NCBI RefSeq assembly: GCF_008365385.1
Contig: NZ_QOVF01000005.1
Coordinates: 1-64,000 of the forward strand
Length of the DNA: 64,000 bases
DNA from: Halopseudomonas laoshanensis
GTDB lineage: Bacteria > Pseudomonadota > Gammaproteobacteria > Pseudomonadales > Pseudomonadaceae
Direction: 5' to 3'
Both the position numbers and the translations under genes were made by a program. Under the pieces are notes generated by a model. The model did not search any database. It saw nothing but the letters and a program-made list of their open reading frames with translations, and was not told where the DNA came from. This document shows, piece after piece, positions 29,970-40,622 of the stretch. The first letter of the stretch is position 1, and the number at the start of each line of letters is the position of its first letter.

Positions 29970-30704
29970 TCAATCGGCCTTTTTCAGGTCGATGACAATC
30001 GCCGTAGCCAGCAACCACACAGCCATGAGCGATACGAAATACAGCAAGTCACGCAGATCCAGGACGCCTTTACTGATGGCATCAAAACGAATCAGGAAGC
30101 TGAGTGAGGCAATGGCGTCGAGCAACCACTGGGGCGCCCAACCGGTAAACAGGTCCAGCCATAGCGAAAAGCCGCTGACGATAAAGATAAAGCAGGCCAC
30201 CACGCTGACAATAAAGGCGATGACCTGATTCTTGGTCAGCGCCGACATGCACGAGCCGATCGCCAAGTATCCACCAGCCAGCAACCAACTGCCCAGGTAA
30301 CCGGTGAAGATCGCACCATTATCAGGGGCGCCGAGATAGTTGACCGTGATGATGATGGGGAAGGTCAGCAGCAAGGCGATGCCGATAAACACCCAGGCCG
30401 CAAGAAACTTGCCCAGCACCATGTCGGAACGCGATACCGGCAAGGTCATCAGCAACTCGATGGTGCCTGACTTGCGCTCCTCAGCCCACAGACGCATGGC
30501 CACAGCCGGCACCAGGAACAGGTACAACCAGGGATGGAAGTTGAAGAAGGCATTCAGATCAGCCTGACCGCTCTCGTAGAAGCCACCCAGATAAAAGGTG
30601 AAGACTGCCGACAGGACCAGAAAAATGACGATAAAAATATACGCCAGGGGTGTAGAGAAATAGCTGCCAAGCTCGCGTTTGAAAATCACACCGAGATTTT
30701 TCAT
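29970..30704 (-). CDS. ABC-2 type permease (GldF-like)
   Basis: A 244-residue integral membrane protein with six predicted transmembrane segments. It has the conserved cytoplasmic EERKSGTIELLMTLPVSR stretch between the second and third segments, which is typical of ABC-2/NosY-like permeases. It begins MKNLGVIFKRELGSYFSTPL, the usual amphipathic start. The start codon overlaps the ATPase stop by 4 bp, so the two are coupled and form the ABC core of the system. The substrate is unknown. Confidence 0.9.
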   Translation of the reverse strand: MKNLGVIFKRELGSYFSTPLAYIFIVIFLVLSAVFTFYLGGFYESGQADLNAFFNFHPWLYLFLVPAVAMRLWAEERKSGTIELLMTLPVSRSDMVLGKFLAAWVFIGIALLLTFPIIITVNYLGAPDNGAIFTGYLGSWLLAGGYLAIGSCMSALTKNQVIAFIVSVVACFIFIVSGFSLWLDLFTGWAPQWLLDAIASLSFLIRFDAISKGVLDLRDLLYFVSLMAVWLLATAIVIDLKKAD

Positions 30705-31630
30705 GCCGCCTCCTCCGCAGTCAGACGACGGAAGACTTCATCCAGACGACCGCGCTCTACCGAGAGCTCGCGAACCGGCCAGTTATGCTCACGGGCATAT
30801 TGCCCCACCGCCGGGAAGATCACTTCGCCTGGCTTGGCCAGCACGGTAAGCAGTTGCCCATCCCGCTGACTTTCAACTTCCAGAACGCCTGGCAAGGCCA
30901 GCAATGGCAGGCTATCAACCGGTTGCGCAAGATCCACAGTGACTGCCTGGTGGTAGCGCGAGCGCGCTTCCAGCTCGTCCGGGGTGCCATCGGCGAGCAG
31001 GCGCCCGTGGGCAATCACCACCGCACGGCTGCAGACTGCGCTGACTTCTTCGAGAATATGTGTGGAGATGACCACGATCTTGTTGCTGCCCTCAGCCAGT
31101 TGCTGGATCAGCTTGCGCACCTGGAATTTCTGGTTGGGATCCAGCCCATCGGTAGGCTCATCGAGGATCAACACCTTGGGATCATGCAGGATCGCTTGGG
31201 CCAGGCCAACGCGGCGCTTGAAGCCCTTGGACAGGGTCTCGATGCTCTGCCCCATCACCGCTTGTAGCTCCAGCTGCTCGGCAGCCCAGGCGACCCGCTT
31301 ATGCTTTTCAGCACCGCTGTAACCACGGATTTCAGCGATAAACTCGAGAAAGCGCTTAACACGCATGTCGCCATAGCAGGGGGCGCCTTCCGGCAGATAG
31401 CCCATCTGCTGCTGGGCCTGCAAGGTCTGCGTTTGAATATCAAAGCCGCAGACGGAAGCGGAGCCACCGTCCGGCGTAAGAAAACCGGTGAGCATCTTCA
31501 TGGTGGTGGATTTACCGGCACCGTTAGGGCCAAGAAAGCCGAGCACTTCCCCCGGACTCACAGCAAAGGACAGATTGTCCACAGCGACGTGCTCGCCAAA
31601 GCGTTTGGTCAGGCTATTTATGTTTATCAT
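30701..31630 (-). CDS. ABC transporter ATP-binding protein (GldA-like)
   Basis: A 309-residue ABC ATPase with Walker A GPNGAGKST (34-42), Q-loop region, signature LSKGFKRRVGLAQAI, Walker B VLILDEPTDGLDP, H-loop STHILEE, and a C-terminal regulatory domain (about 215-309). I use the ATG at 31630 (MININSLTKRFG) with GAAGAGG upstream; the longer open frame upstream has no family similarity. It is the first gene of the operon that continues with the permease, GldG-like and DUF4340 genes. Confidence 0.92.
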   Translation of the reverse strand: MININSLTKRFGEHVAVDNLSFAVSPGEVLGFLGPNGAGKSTTMKMLTGFLTPDGGSASVCGFDIQTQTLQAQQQMGYLPEGAPCYGDMRVKRFLEFIAEIRGYSGAEKHKRVAWAAEQLELQAVMGQSIETLSKGFKRRVGLAQAILHDPKVLILDEPTDGLDPNQKFQVRKLIQQLAEGSNKIVVISTHILEEVSAVCSRAVVIAHGRLLADGTPDELEARSRYHQAVTVDLAQPVDSLPLLALPGVLEVESQRDGQLLTVLAKPGEVIFPAVGQYAREHNWPVRELSVERGRLDEVFRRLTAEEAA

Positions 31631-31998
31631 TGGCCTCTTCCGATTCCCCCAGATAGTCGATTGCACCGCGTACGGGCGGGCAATGTAACGCGCAAGGATA
31701 CATTGATTGCTGCAGCGTGGGGGGATAGAAATAAACCGGACGCGGACGTTCAAACACCCTAGGGGTCGGATCGCCGAGGCAGCGTCCTCGGCCTGTCCCA
31801 CAGTGACAGCGAGGCATGTATCAGCGCTCAAGGCAGTGACTATATGAACGCGTGAGGGGGATTTCAAGCCTTGTGGCAAGGGATCACCAAGCCTGATGAT
31901 GGCATGAGCTGTAACCGGATGTTAAAAGCGCTAGAATCCTTCCATTACATAGGTCTGGTTGCACCAGCCACGCATCAGCACATCGTCCAGAGAGCCCC
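31631..31998. other. Intergenic region between ABC operon and plsB
   Basis: This is a divergent intergenic region of 368 bp and should hold promoters for both directions. On the plus strand a -10-like TAGAAT (31934-31939) lies about 60 bp before plsB, without a good -35. Two adjacent inverted repeats are visible: GCCGAGG/CCTCGGC (31773-31792) and CTGTC/GACAG (31793-31809). Neither has a U tract, so they are not terminators; a regulator site or residual repeat is possible. No credible small gene was found. Confidence 0.5.
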
Positions 31999-34497
31999 AT
32001 GCCCGCAGTCTATTCTTCGTTTTTCGGCCGCTTACGTTTCGGTTTCCTGCACCGCCTGCTCTACCTCTGGGCACGCTCAGAGAGTATCGGCAACGCTGCC
32101 TTTGACCTGCATCTGGATAGAGACACACCGATCATCTACGTGCTGCCCTACCGATCCTTGTCCGATCTGATCGTTCTGGACCGCGAATGCCGCAAAGCCG
32201 GCCTGCCGCGCCCGGTAAGAGCCCCCGTTGGCGGACTGGAGGAGCAGGAGTCTTACGCCTTCCTCAGCAAAGAGCAGGCCTGGGTCGGGCGCCCCGATCC
32301 GCGTGGGCAGTCCCCGCGTTTGCTGCGCGCGATCAGCGCAGTGGAGCAACGCCAATGCGAAGAAGTACAGCTAGTTCCCGTCAGCGTGTTCTGGGGCCAG
32401 TCCCCCGATGTGGAGTCCTCGCCAATCAAGCTGCTGTTTGCCTATAACTGGGCGGTCGGCGGGCGGATGCGCAAGCTGGTGGCGATACTGTTGCACGGCC
32501 GCAAGATCCGTGTGCGCTTCGGTGACGCCCTGTCGCTCAAAGATCTGGTCGCTGAGCAATTGGGTCACGAGCGCCATCTACGCCGCACTGGACGGCTCCT
32601 GCGGGTGTACTTTCGCCAGCAGCGCGGCGCTGTGGTCGGCCCCGACCTGTCCCACCGCCGCACCTTGCTGAAAGGGCTGTTGCAGTCGCCGATGGTGCGC
32701 GCAGCCATCGAAAAAGAGGCACAGGAGAAAGGCATTGATCCGGCCAAGGCGCGCAAGGACGCGGCGCGCTACGCCAATGAGATCGCCTCGGATTTCACCT
32801 ACAGCATCATTCGCTTTATGGAAGTGGTGCTGTCGTGGTTCTGGAACAAGCTCTACGACGGCATCCGCATCAATCATATCGAACGGGTGCAACGCATTGC
32901 CCGGGGTAACGAAATCATTTACGTACCCTGCCACCGCAGCCACATCGATTATTTACTGCTGTCCTACATCCTTTTTCAAAACAGCCTGACGCCGCCGCAT
33001 ATCGCCGCCGGTATCAACTTGAACATGCCGGTGATCGGCGGAATATTGCGCCGTGGCGGGGCTTTTTTCATGCGCCGCACCTTCAAAGGCAACGAGCTCT
33101 ATACAGCCGTGTTCAATGAATACCTGCATACCCTGTTCAGCCGCGGCTTTCCGGTTGAATACTTTATCGAAGGCGGACGCTCGCGCACTGGCCGGACGCT
33201 GAACCCCAAGACCGGCATGCTGGCGATTACCCTGCGCAGTTATCTGCGTTCCTCACGCCGGCCTATCGTTTTCGTTCCAGTCTATGTCGGTTACGAACGG
33301 GTATTGGAAGGCCGCACCTATCTGGGCGAGCTACGCGGCCAGGAGAAAAAGAAGGAATCCTTCTTTGATATTTTCCGTGTGCTGTCCGCTTTGAAATTGC
33401 GTTTTGGCAAGGTCGCGGTCAACTTTGGTGAACCGGTGTCCCTGAACGGATTTCTTGAACAGCAGCAGCCCGGCTGGCGGCAGCGCGACTATGGCCCTGA
33501 CTACCGCCCGGAATGGCTCTCGGAAACCACCAAGCAACTGGCGCGCAGTCTGGCCAACGCCATCAATGCCGCCGCCGATGCCAATCCGGTAAATATGGTC
33601 GCACTGGCTATGCTGTCCACCAGCCGATTGGCGCTGGACGAGCCGGCCTTGAAGCGGGTGCTGAATACCTACAAGTCGTTGCTGAGCCGGGTCCCCTACA
33701 GCCCGAGCATGACCCTGCCGGACATGGCCGGTCAGGCGATGATTGAATACGTCGAAGGGATGCAGTTTATGGGTCGCCAATCCGACGCCTTGGGCGAGAT
33801 CCTGTTTCTGGATGAGCCACAGGCGGTGCTGATGACCTACTATCGCAACAACGTCTTGCACCTGGTAGCACTGCCGGCGTTGATTGCCTGCCTGTTTCTG
33901 AACAATCCACGCATGAGTCGCGAACAGATCGACAAGCTGGTCAGCGCCATCTACCCCTATTTGCAAGGCGAACTCTTTCTGCAATGGCAGGACGCCGAAC
34001 TGCCCGGAGTCATCACTACCTGGATAGACGGCCTGATCGCCGAAGGACTGTTGCGCGAAGAGGCGGGCCAGATCAAGCGCCCGGACCCCAGCTCCAGCGA
34101 GTTCGTACTGCTCAGCCTGCTGGCCCGCAGTATTCTGCAAATGCTGGAACGCTTCTACATGGCCGCAGCACTGCTACTGAACAATCCCAACGGCAGCCTC
34201 ACCGCCGAGGAGCTGGAAGCACTCTGCACGGTCATGGCCCAGCGCCTGTCAATTCTGCACGGGCTAAACGCGCCCGAATTCTTCGACAAGACGCTGTTTC
34301 GTCAGTTTATCCAGCGGCTTAATGATATGCAGGTGATCAGGACCGATAGCGAAGGCCGCCTGCAATACCTGCCGGGGCTCGAGGACATTGCCGAGAACAC
34401 AGCGAAACGGGTATTGAGCGCAGAGATCAGGCTTTCCATCCGGCAGGTCGCAAGGTCGTCCAATACCGCCCCCATCGCACCTGTGGAGCCGGCATAA
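31999..34497 (+). CDS. plsB: Glycerol-3-phosphate acyltransferase
   Basis: PlsB is an inner-membrane enzyme that acylates sn-glycerol 3-phosphate at position 1, the first step of phospholipid synthesis. The 832-residue protein has the acyltransferase motif [12 protein letters not shown] (HX4D), motif [15 protein letters not shown], motif [22 protein letters not shown] and motif [20 protein letters not shown]. Length matches the Pseudomonas enzyme. Its product is the substrate upstream of CdsA, also in this window. It is followed by convergent rsmJ after 2 bp. Confidence 0.97.
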   Translation: MPAVYSSFFGRLRFGFLHRLLYLWARSESIGNAAFDLHLDRDTPIIYVLPYRSLSDLIVLDRECRKAGLPRPVRAPVGGLEEQESYAFLSKEQAWVGRPDPRGQSPRLLRAISAVEQRQCEEVQLVPVSVFWGQSPDVESSPIKLLFAYNWAVGGRMRKLVAILLHGRKIRVRFGDALSLKDLVAEQLGHERHLRRTGRLLRVYFRQQRGAVVGPDLSHRRTLLKGLLQSPMVRAAIEKEAQEKGIDPAKARKDAARYANEIASDFTYSIIRFMEVVLSWFWNKLYDGIRINHIERVQRIARGNEIIYVPCHRSHIDYLLLSYILFQNSLTPPHIAAGINLNMPVIGGILRRGGAFFMRRTFKGNELYTAVFNEYLHTLFSRGFPVEYFIEGGRSRTGRTLNPKTGMLAITLRSYLRSSRRPIVFVPVYVGYERVLEGRTYLGELRGQEKKKESFFDIFRVLSALKLRFGKVAVNFGEPVSLNGFLEQQQPGWRQRDYGPDYRPEWLSETTKQLARSLANAINAAADANPVNMVALAMLSTSRLALDEPALKRVLNTYKSLLSRVPYSPSMTLPDMAGQAMIEYVEGMQFMGRQSDALGEILFLDEPQAVLMTYYRNNVLHLVALPALIACLFLNNPRMSREQIDKLVSAIYPYLQGELFLQWQDAELPGVITTWIDGLIAEGLLREEAGQIKRPDPSSSEFVLLSLLARSILQMLERFYMAAALLLNNPNGSLTAEELEALCTVMAQRLSILHGLNAPEFFDKTLFRQFIQRLNDMQVIRTDSEGRLQYLPGLEDIAENTAKRVLSAEIRLSIRQVARSSNTAPIAPVEPA

Positions 34498-34499
34498 GT

Positions 34500-35294
34500 T
34501 CAGGCTTCGAGCTTCTTTTTACCGTAGATGTCATAACGGCTGGACTGGCCATTGAGCTGGGCGCTCGGTAAAGCTCCCTCAATGGCGGGCGCCTTGCGTG
34601 GGCGTTTGACTGCAACGCGATGGCTGGCCAATTGCAATGCTGCAGCCAGCAACGCTGGTGCATCCAGGTCATCCCCCGCCAAAGGCCGAAACAGACGCAT
34701 TTCCTTTTTTACCAGCGCCGACTTTTCCCGGTGTGGGAACATCGGATCCAGGTGAACAACCTGAGGTATCTGCCCTTGCCAGGCGCCCATCGCCTCAATG
34801 GCATCCGCGTGAATCAGCTGCATGCGCGCGGCGATCTCGGCCACCTCACCACCGGCCGCGCGGGCACGTTGCAGCCCGTCGTCCAACAGCGCAGCAATCA
34901 CCGGCTGACGCTCGATCAGCGTCACCTGACAACCCAGCGCCGCTAGCACAAAGGCGTCACGCCCCAATCCTGCGGTGGCATCCAGCACGCTCGGCCGAAT
35001 CGCACCGCGCAAGCCCACCGCTTTGGCCACCATCTGCCCGGCGCCTCCGCCGAACTGACGCCGATGCGCCATTGCACCTTCGACAAAATCGACCCTGACC
35101 GCTCCTGGAGCATCAGGTCCGCTGGCCTGGAGACTCAAACCCTGCTCGCCTACTTGCAACCACAGCGAACAGGTCGTTGAATCCGCCTGATCGCAGGGCA
35201 AACCCAGTTGCCTGGCCAGGGATTCGGCCGCCGGAGCATAAGCATCTTGCAGCCAGGTCACGCCGATGGCGTTAGCGGATAAAGGTTCAGACAT
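34500..35294 (-). CDS. rsmJ: 16S rRNA m2G1516 methyltransferase
   Basis: RsmJ methylates G1516 of 16S rRNA. The 264-residue protein has the SAM motif [19 protein letters not shown], the following [14 protein letters not shown], and the catalytic [17 protein letters not shown] segment, with a C-terminal KRPRKAP motif. These fit the RsmJ/YhiQ family. It converges on plsB with a 2-bp gap. The upstream neighbour is a small conserved protein in the same direction. Confidence 0.93.
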   Translation of the reverse strand: MSEPLSANAIGVTWLQDAYAPAAESLARQLGLPCDQADSTTCSLWLQVGEQGLSLQASGPDAPGAVRVDFVEGAMAHRRQFGGGAGQMVAKAVGLRGAIRPSVLDATAGLGRDAFVLAALGCQVTLIERQPVIAALLDDGLQRARAAGGEVAEIAARMQLIHADAIEAMGAWQGQIPQVVHLDPMFPHREKSALVKKEMRLFRPLAGDDLDAPALLAAALQLASHRVAVKRPRKAPAIEGALPSAQLNGQSSRYDIYGKKKLEA

Positions 35295-35336
35295 TAGCTA
35301 TGGTCAGCAAAGAAAAGCTCAGCAAAAAGAAGAGGA

Positions 35337-35651
35337 TCAAGCAAACAGGTCGATACCGAAAATACCTTCGGATTCGTCGTTGACGGGAATATTGGCGGTA
35401 AATTGGTAGCTGGACAACGCCTGATTGGACCGACCATAGACCGGCTCCTGACTCTCCCGGCGGGCGGGAATGTATTCGGCGTTGGCACTGGCGGCACTGA
35501 CGGCACGCGGCACCAGCGAACGAACCGGCTCTACTGGTGCGGCTGAAGCCGTCTGTCCCGCGCGCACAGGCTCACTGTTGGCCGCAGGGACAACAGGGCG
35601 AGTACTGCGCTCAGGCAGCGCAGTGAATGGAATATAGCCATCCAGACGCAT
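35337..35651 (-). CDS. Small conserved protein of unknown function
   Basis: A 104-residue protein with no membrane segment or signal peptide. The middle (about 15-65) is low-complexity and rich in alanine, proline, valine and arginine, probably disordered. The two ends look constrained: MRLDGYIPFTALPE at the start and a C-terminal block (ALSSYQFTANIP then GIFGIDLFA). Similar small proteins with this end signature sit beside tsaB/rsmJ in other Pseudomonas genomes as far as I recall. The FGIDLFA ending might be a docking peptide; that is speculation. Confidence 0.7.
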   Translation of the reverse strand: MRLDGYIPFTALPERSTRPVVPAANSEPVRAGQTASAAPVEPVRSLVPRAVSAASANAEYIPARRESQEPVYGRSNQALSSYQFTANIPVNDESEGIFGIDLFA

Positions 35652-35731
35652 CGACGCACTCCAGGGAATCAGGCCTGCAGATTAGCCTGACGTCAGTTAA
35701 AAGGCAAAACCCAGCCGACGAACTGAATGAA

Positions 35732-36406
35732 CTAAGCCTGTTGCTTGGGCGTGGCGACCTTGTCGCGCAGGTACACTGGCTGGGCATCAGCCGCATCCAG
35801 CACCTCGCCCGCCAGCCACCGCGGCAAGGCCAGGCTCAGCAGATCGCGAGCATCGGGTAGCATCTCGGTCCAGGCCGCATCAACCTTGACGGCGAGGCGA
35901 TCCGCATACTGCCAACCGGTACCGGCACCCTGGGCTGAGCCAAAGCCTGCTGGAGTCATCACGGCTTCAGGCGCGCAGACGCACTCCTCGCCGTGCAACT
36001 GCATCACGCCCTGCTCCAGGCGGTAACAACCCCAATACACCTCGTCCATACGCGCATCAATCGCCGCACAGACTGTCTTGGCCTGGTGCTCACGCCAGGC
36101 GCGCTGCGCCAGCGCGGCCAGGTTGGACACCGGGATCACTGGCTTGCCGGTGGCAAATGCCAACCCCTGCACCATCCCCGTAGCAATACGTACGCCGGTA
36201 AAGGCGCCGGGGCCACGGCCGAAGACCAGCGCATCGACCTGCTTCAACCTCAGGTCTGCTTCGGTCAGCAACTCTTCGAGCATGGGTAGCAAGCGCACGG
36301 CGTGCAACCGTGGTATCACCTCGAAGCGATGAATCACCTGGCCTTCATGCAGCAGCGCAGCTGAACAGGCTTCGGTCGCGGTATCCAGGGCAAGTAGCGT
36401 AGTCAT
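35732..36406 (-). CDS. tsaB: tRNA t6A biosynthesis protein TsaB
   Basis: TsaB is the scaffold partner of TsaD in making the threonylcarbamoyladenosine (t6A37) modification of tRNA. The 224-residue ASKHA-fold protein begins LLALDTATEACSAAL and has the HAVRLLPMLEELL helix and the GRGPGAFTGVRIATGMVQGL motif. It keeps the family length. The adk gene is upstream on the same strand but separated by a terminator, so tsaB has its own promoter. TcdA, which acts on the t6A product, is encoded at 21410-22186. Confidence 0.95.
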   Translation of the reverse strand: MTTLLALDTATEACSAALLHEGQVIHRFEVIPRLHAVRLLPMLEELLTEADLRLKQVDALVFGRGPGAFTGVRIATGMVQGLAFATGKPVIPVSNLAALAQRAWREHQAKTVCAAIDARMDEVYWGCYRLEQGVMQLHGEECVCAPEAVMTPAGFGSAQGAGTGWQYADRLAVKVDAAWTEMLPDARDLLSLALPRWLAGEVLDAADAQPVYLRDKVATPKQQA

Positions 36407-36455
36407 GGTCTGCTCGTGGCCGTACTCGAGAAAAGGGGCTGCATTGTAGCCAATG

Positions 36456-36494
36456 CAAAAGACCCGTGCGACTAATCGTCAACACGGGTCTTTG
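36456..36494. terminator. Terminator after adk
   Basis: A perfect 8-bp hairpin GACCCGTG (36461-36468) against CACGGGTC (36483-36490) is flanked by AAAA on the left and TTT on the right. In the minus-strand direction the stem is followed by four U residues. It lies 45 bp past the adk stop and about 50 bp before the tsaB start. Confidence 0.88.
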
Positions 36495-36534
36495 TCGTTA
36501 CAGCTGCTGACTCACCCCACCGGGTGATGAGCGC

Positions 36535-37254
<720 letters not shown>

Positions 37255-37417
37255 TCACGTCGGCGCAAAAAACTGTCGCATTCTTGGGGTATGCGAAAAG
37301 GGCGTTCAACATACACTTACAAGCAGGCACACACAAGCCGGACCAAAGTAGAAGCCCGGCTGGCGCGGCCTGAACAGCATAGGCCATGCTGACTAGCCAT
37401 GTTCCTTATCAGGATTA

Positions 37418-40057
37418 TTAACCCGTATTACGCATCCCTGCGGCAATTCCAGCCACGGTGACCAGTAATGCCCGCTCAAGGTCGGGGTCTATGCTCTCCC
37501 CTTGCGCTCGGGTTCTGCCCAACAACTCCGCCTGAAGCAGGTGCAGCGGGTCAGTATAGGGGTTACGGATCGCCACTGACTCCCCGAGTGCCGGGTTATG
37601 CGCCAGCAATCGATCCGTCTGGCGCAGTGCCAGGATCACATCCATCGCTTGCTCGAGCGAATTGCGCAATTGCTCACCCAGCGGCCACAGCGTCGGATCT
37701 GCCAGGCGCTCTTCATAGAACCGGGCAATTCCGCCGTCGGCTTTAGCCAAGACCATCTCAAGCATTTCCACGCGCGCGAGAAAGAACGGCCAATCGCGCA
37801 TCATTGCACGCAATTGATCCTGCTCGCCGGCGTCCATCGATTCACGCAGGGCTTGGCCAGCGCCGAGCCATGCCGGCAACATCAACCGCGTTTGCGTCCA
37901 GGCAAAAATCCATGGAATCGCTCGCAGGGTCTCAATACCGCCCTGGCTACGTCGCTTTGCAGGCCTGCTGCCGAGCGGCAGGCGGGCCAGCTCCTGCTCT
38001 GGAGTGGCCTGGCGAAAATACTCAACAAACTGCGGCTCGTCGCGCACTACGCCGCGGTACACCTCAACCGAGCGTGCCGCGAGGCTTTCCATCAGGTCGC
38101 GCCACGCCGGCTCCGGCGCCGGTGGGGGCAGCAGTGTGGCCTCCAACACGGCACTGACGTAGAGCTGCAGACTTTGCACGGCGATGTCCGGCAGACCATA
38201 TTTGAAGCGGATCATCTCGCCCTGCTCCGTGACCCGGAACTGGCCCTGAACCGAACCCGGTGGCTGTGAGAGTATCGCCATATGCGCCGGTGCGCCGCCG
38301 CGACCAACCGTGCCGCCGCGGCCGTGGAACAACCGCAGACGCACACCGCGCTCGCGGCACACCGCCACCAGGGCCTCCTGCGCGCGATACTGCGCCCAGC
38401 CAGCCGCCAGCGTACCGGCGTCCTTGGCCGAGTCGGAGTAGCCGATCATCACTTCCTGCTCATCTCCGACCAGACTGCGATAGGCCTCCAGCGCCAGCAG
38501 GGCATCGATCGCAGGCGCAGCATTGTTCAGATCATCCAGGGTCTCGAACAGGGGTGCCACGCGCATCGGCCAGGCCACGCCCACTTCCTTGAGCAGCAGC
38601 TTGACTGCCAGCACGTCCGACGGGCTCGAGGCCATGGAAATCACGTAAGAGCCGAGCATTTCCCGCGGCTGCGTCGCCACCACCCGGCAAGTATCCAGCA
38701 CTTCCGCAACCTCGCTGCTGGGTTGCCAGTTCGGCGGCAACAGCGGTCTGGGATTATGCAATTCGGTCAGCAGAAAATCGCAGCGCTCGCGCTCATCCCA
38801 CTGTGCGTAGTCACCCAATTTCAGATGCTTGGTCAGTTCACTCAGGGCGTCGCAATGCCGCTGCGCATCCTGACGAATATCCAGACGGACCAGGCCCAGG
38901 CCGAAAGCATTGACGCGTCGCAGGGTATCCAGCAACGGACCGTTGGCCGTCAGCGTCATGCCCTGCTCAAGCAGGGAGTCGCGGCACAGCTCCAGTGGTT
39001 GGCGCAGCTCATCGATATGCTGCAGCACCGCGGCGGAAGGCTGGGTGTCCTGCTTAACCGCCGCTGCTGCCCATTCACGGGTCGCCTGCAGGCGCTCGCG
39101 CAGCTGTTTCAGCAAGGCTCTGTAGGGTTCATCCACCGGACCGGTCAGCTCGATAATGGCATCACTGGCACTTTGCATGGACAGTTGATTGGCCAGACCT
39201 TCAATATCGCGCAGATATAGATCAGCGGCCATCCAGCGGCCCAGCAACAGCACTTCACGGGTAACGGTGTGAGTGACATTCGGATTGCCATCCCGATCGC
39301 CGCCCATCCACGAGGCGATACTCACCGGCACCGCGCGGCTATCCAGACGTTGGCCGGTAGCGTTATAGAGATCATCGTCCAGCCGACGCAGAAACCGCGG
39401 CAGTGCCTGCCAGAGAGAGTGCTCAATGACCGCAAAGCCCCACTTGGCCTCGTCGACGGGCGTCGGCCGAGTCCGGCGGATTTCGTCGGTGTACCAGGCT
39501 TCGCTGATCAGTCGTGCAAGATCAGCGCGCACCTCATCACGTTCCAACTGGCTGAGGTCATCGTGATCGCGGCGGGCCAACGCCATGGCGATGGCATCGT
39601 ATTTCTGGATCAGCGTGCGCCTGGTTACTTCGGTCGGATGTGCGGTAAGCACCAACTCGATATCCAGCTCGCCGACGTGGCGAACGATGCTGTCAGCATC
39701 GTGGCCAGCGTCCTTGAGGCGCTGCAGTAATTCGCTGATGCAGCGCTCCTCGAAGGACAGCGGCTCATCGGCGCGGCGCCGGCGTATGCGATGGTATTGC
39801 TCGGCAATGTTGGCTAGGTTGAGAAACTGGTTGAAAGCTCTGCATACCGGCAGCAGTTGGTCATCAGGCAGGTCATGTAACGCCGCCAGCAGGGTATCGT
39901 GAGCAGCCTGATCGGTTTTGCGGCCCTGCTTGGCGCCCAGACGGATACGTTCAACCCGCTGTAAAAACTCATCGCCAAGATGGACACGAATGGTTTCACC
40001 CAAGAGTTCGCCCAGTTCGTGTACATCCTCTCGCAAGCGCGCATCGATCTCGGTCAT
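37418..40057 (-). CDS. ppc: Phosphoenolpyruvate carboxylase
   Basis: Ppc fixes bicarbonate onto phosphoenolpyruvate to give oxaloacetate, topping up the TCA cycle. The 879-residue protein has the catalytic histidine motif [13 protein letters not shown] (about 138-150), the [10 protein letters not shown] motif, the second catalytic region [17 protein letters not shown] and the C-terminal inhibitor-binding segment ending [17 protein letters not shown]. The ATG at 40057 ([13 protein letters not shown]) has GGAGAG six bases upstream; a start 15 bp earlier is less likely. Confidence 0.97.
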   Translation of the reverse strand: MTEIDARLREDVHELGELLGETIRVHLGDEFLQRVERIRLGAKQGRKTDQAAHDTLLAALHDLPDDQLLPVCRAFNQFLNLANIAEQYHRIRRRRADEPLSFEERCISELLQRLKDAGHDADSIVRHVGELDIELVLTAHPTEVTRRTLIQKYDAIAMALARRDHDDLSQLERDEVRADLARLISEAWYTDEIRRTRPTPVDEAKWGFAVIEHSLWQALPRFLRRLDDDLYNATGQRLDSRAVPVSIASWMGGDRDGNPNVTHTVTREVLLLGRWMAADLYLRDIEGLANQLSMQSASDAIIELTGPVDEPYRALLKQLRERLQATREWAAAAVKQDTQPSAAVLQHIDELRQPLELCRDSLLEQGMTLTANGPLLDTLRRVNAFGLGLVRLDIRQDAQRHCDALSELTKHLKLGDYAQWDERERCDFLLTELHNPRPLLPPNWQPSSEVAEVLDTCRVVATQPREMLGSYVISMASSPSDVLAVKLLLKEVGVAWPMRVAPLFETLDDLNNAAPAIDALLALEAYRSLVGDEQEVMIGYSDSAKDAGTLAAGWAQYRAQEALVAVCRERGVRLRLFHGRGGTVGRGGAPAHMAILSQPPGSVQGQFRVTEQGEMIRFKYGLPDIAVQSLQLYVSAVLEATLLPPPAPEPAWRDLMESLAARSVEVYRGVVRDEPQFVEYFRQATPEQELARLPLGSRPAKRRSQGGIETLRAIPWIFAWTQTRLMLPAWLGAGQALRESMDAGEQDQLRAMMRDWPFFLARVEMLEMVLAKADGGIARFYEERLADPTLWPLGEQLRNSLEQAMDVILALRQTDRLLAHNPALGESVAIRNPYTDPLHLLQAELLGRTRAQGESIDPDLERALLVTVAGIAAGMRNTG

Positions 40058-40263
40058 GGTGCTCTCCTTCATCTATAAGCTGGCCAGCATAACTAACATC
40101 GCAGGCCCAACAGAATGCGGTGCATGCGCGTATCTGACAACCCCTGGCTCTACACTAGGAACCGACCTCAAGGTTTATCGGTCGAACCAGTACAAGTAGC
40201 CCGAATCAGAACTAGAATTCAGATAGGGCTACAGGCGATACGACTATAGGTAAAGGGGGCAGT

Positions 40264-40608
40264 ATGAAGATTCGTGAGTTGACCCAGGAGTGGGAACACA
40301 GCGCCAAAGGGCGGATTACGCACAATAGCTATCAGGTCAAACTACCGCTGGAAGACGCAGCGCGACTTGCCGCGTTGCATGAAATGTATCCCAAGATGTG
40401 TGTCGAGGACCTGATTACCGATCTGCTCAGCGCTGCGCTTGAGGAGTATGAGGCCAGCCTGCCCTATCAGGCTGGTGAAGAAGTCATTGCCGTTGATGAG
40501 CTAGGGGACCCGCTGTATGGCGATGCTGGCCCTACCCCACGGTACCTGGAACTGAGCCGCATGCATTTGCAGCAGTTGATTGAGCAGCAAAAAGAACCGC
40601 AACACTGA
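40264..40608 (+). CDS. Small conserved Pseudomonas-type protein
   Basis: A 114-residue acidic protein divergent from ppc with a good ribosome-binding site (AAAGGGGG). The N-terminal half (MKIRELTQEWEHSAKGR, then VKLPLEDAARLAALHEMYP and CVEDLITDLLSAALEEYEA) looks like a strand followed by two helices, the pattern of a ribbon-helix-helix domain, although basic residues are few. A C-terminal block GPTPRYLELSRMHLQQLIE follows. No signal peptide is present. From memory, similar proteins sometimes carry pilus-related labels in databases, which nothing here supports. Confidence 0.75.
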   Translation: MKIRELTQEWEHSAKGRITHNSYQVKLPLEDAARLAALHEMYPKMCVEDLITDLLSAALEEYEASLPYQAGEEVIAVDELGDPLYGDAGPTPRYLELSRMHLQQLIEQQKEPQH

Positions 40609-40622
40609 GGGCAATGGGCTTG

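Noticed and set aside
31773..31809. Two adjacent inverted repeats as a terminator
   Set aside because: No U tract on either strand and no gene ends nearby.
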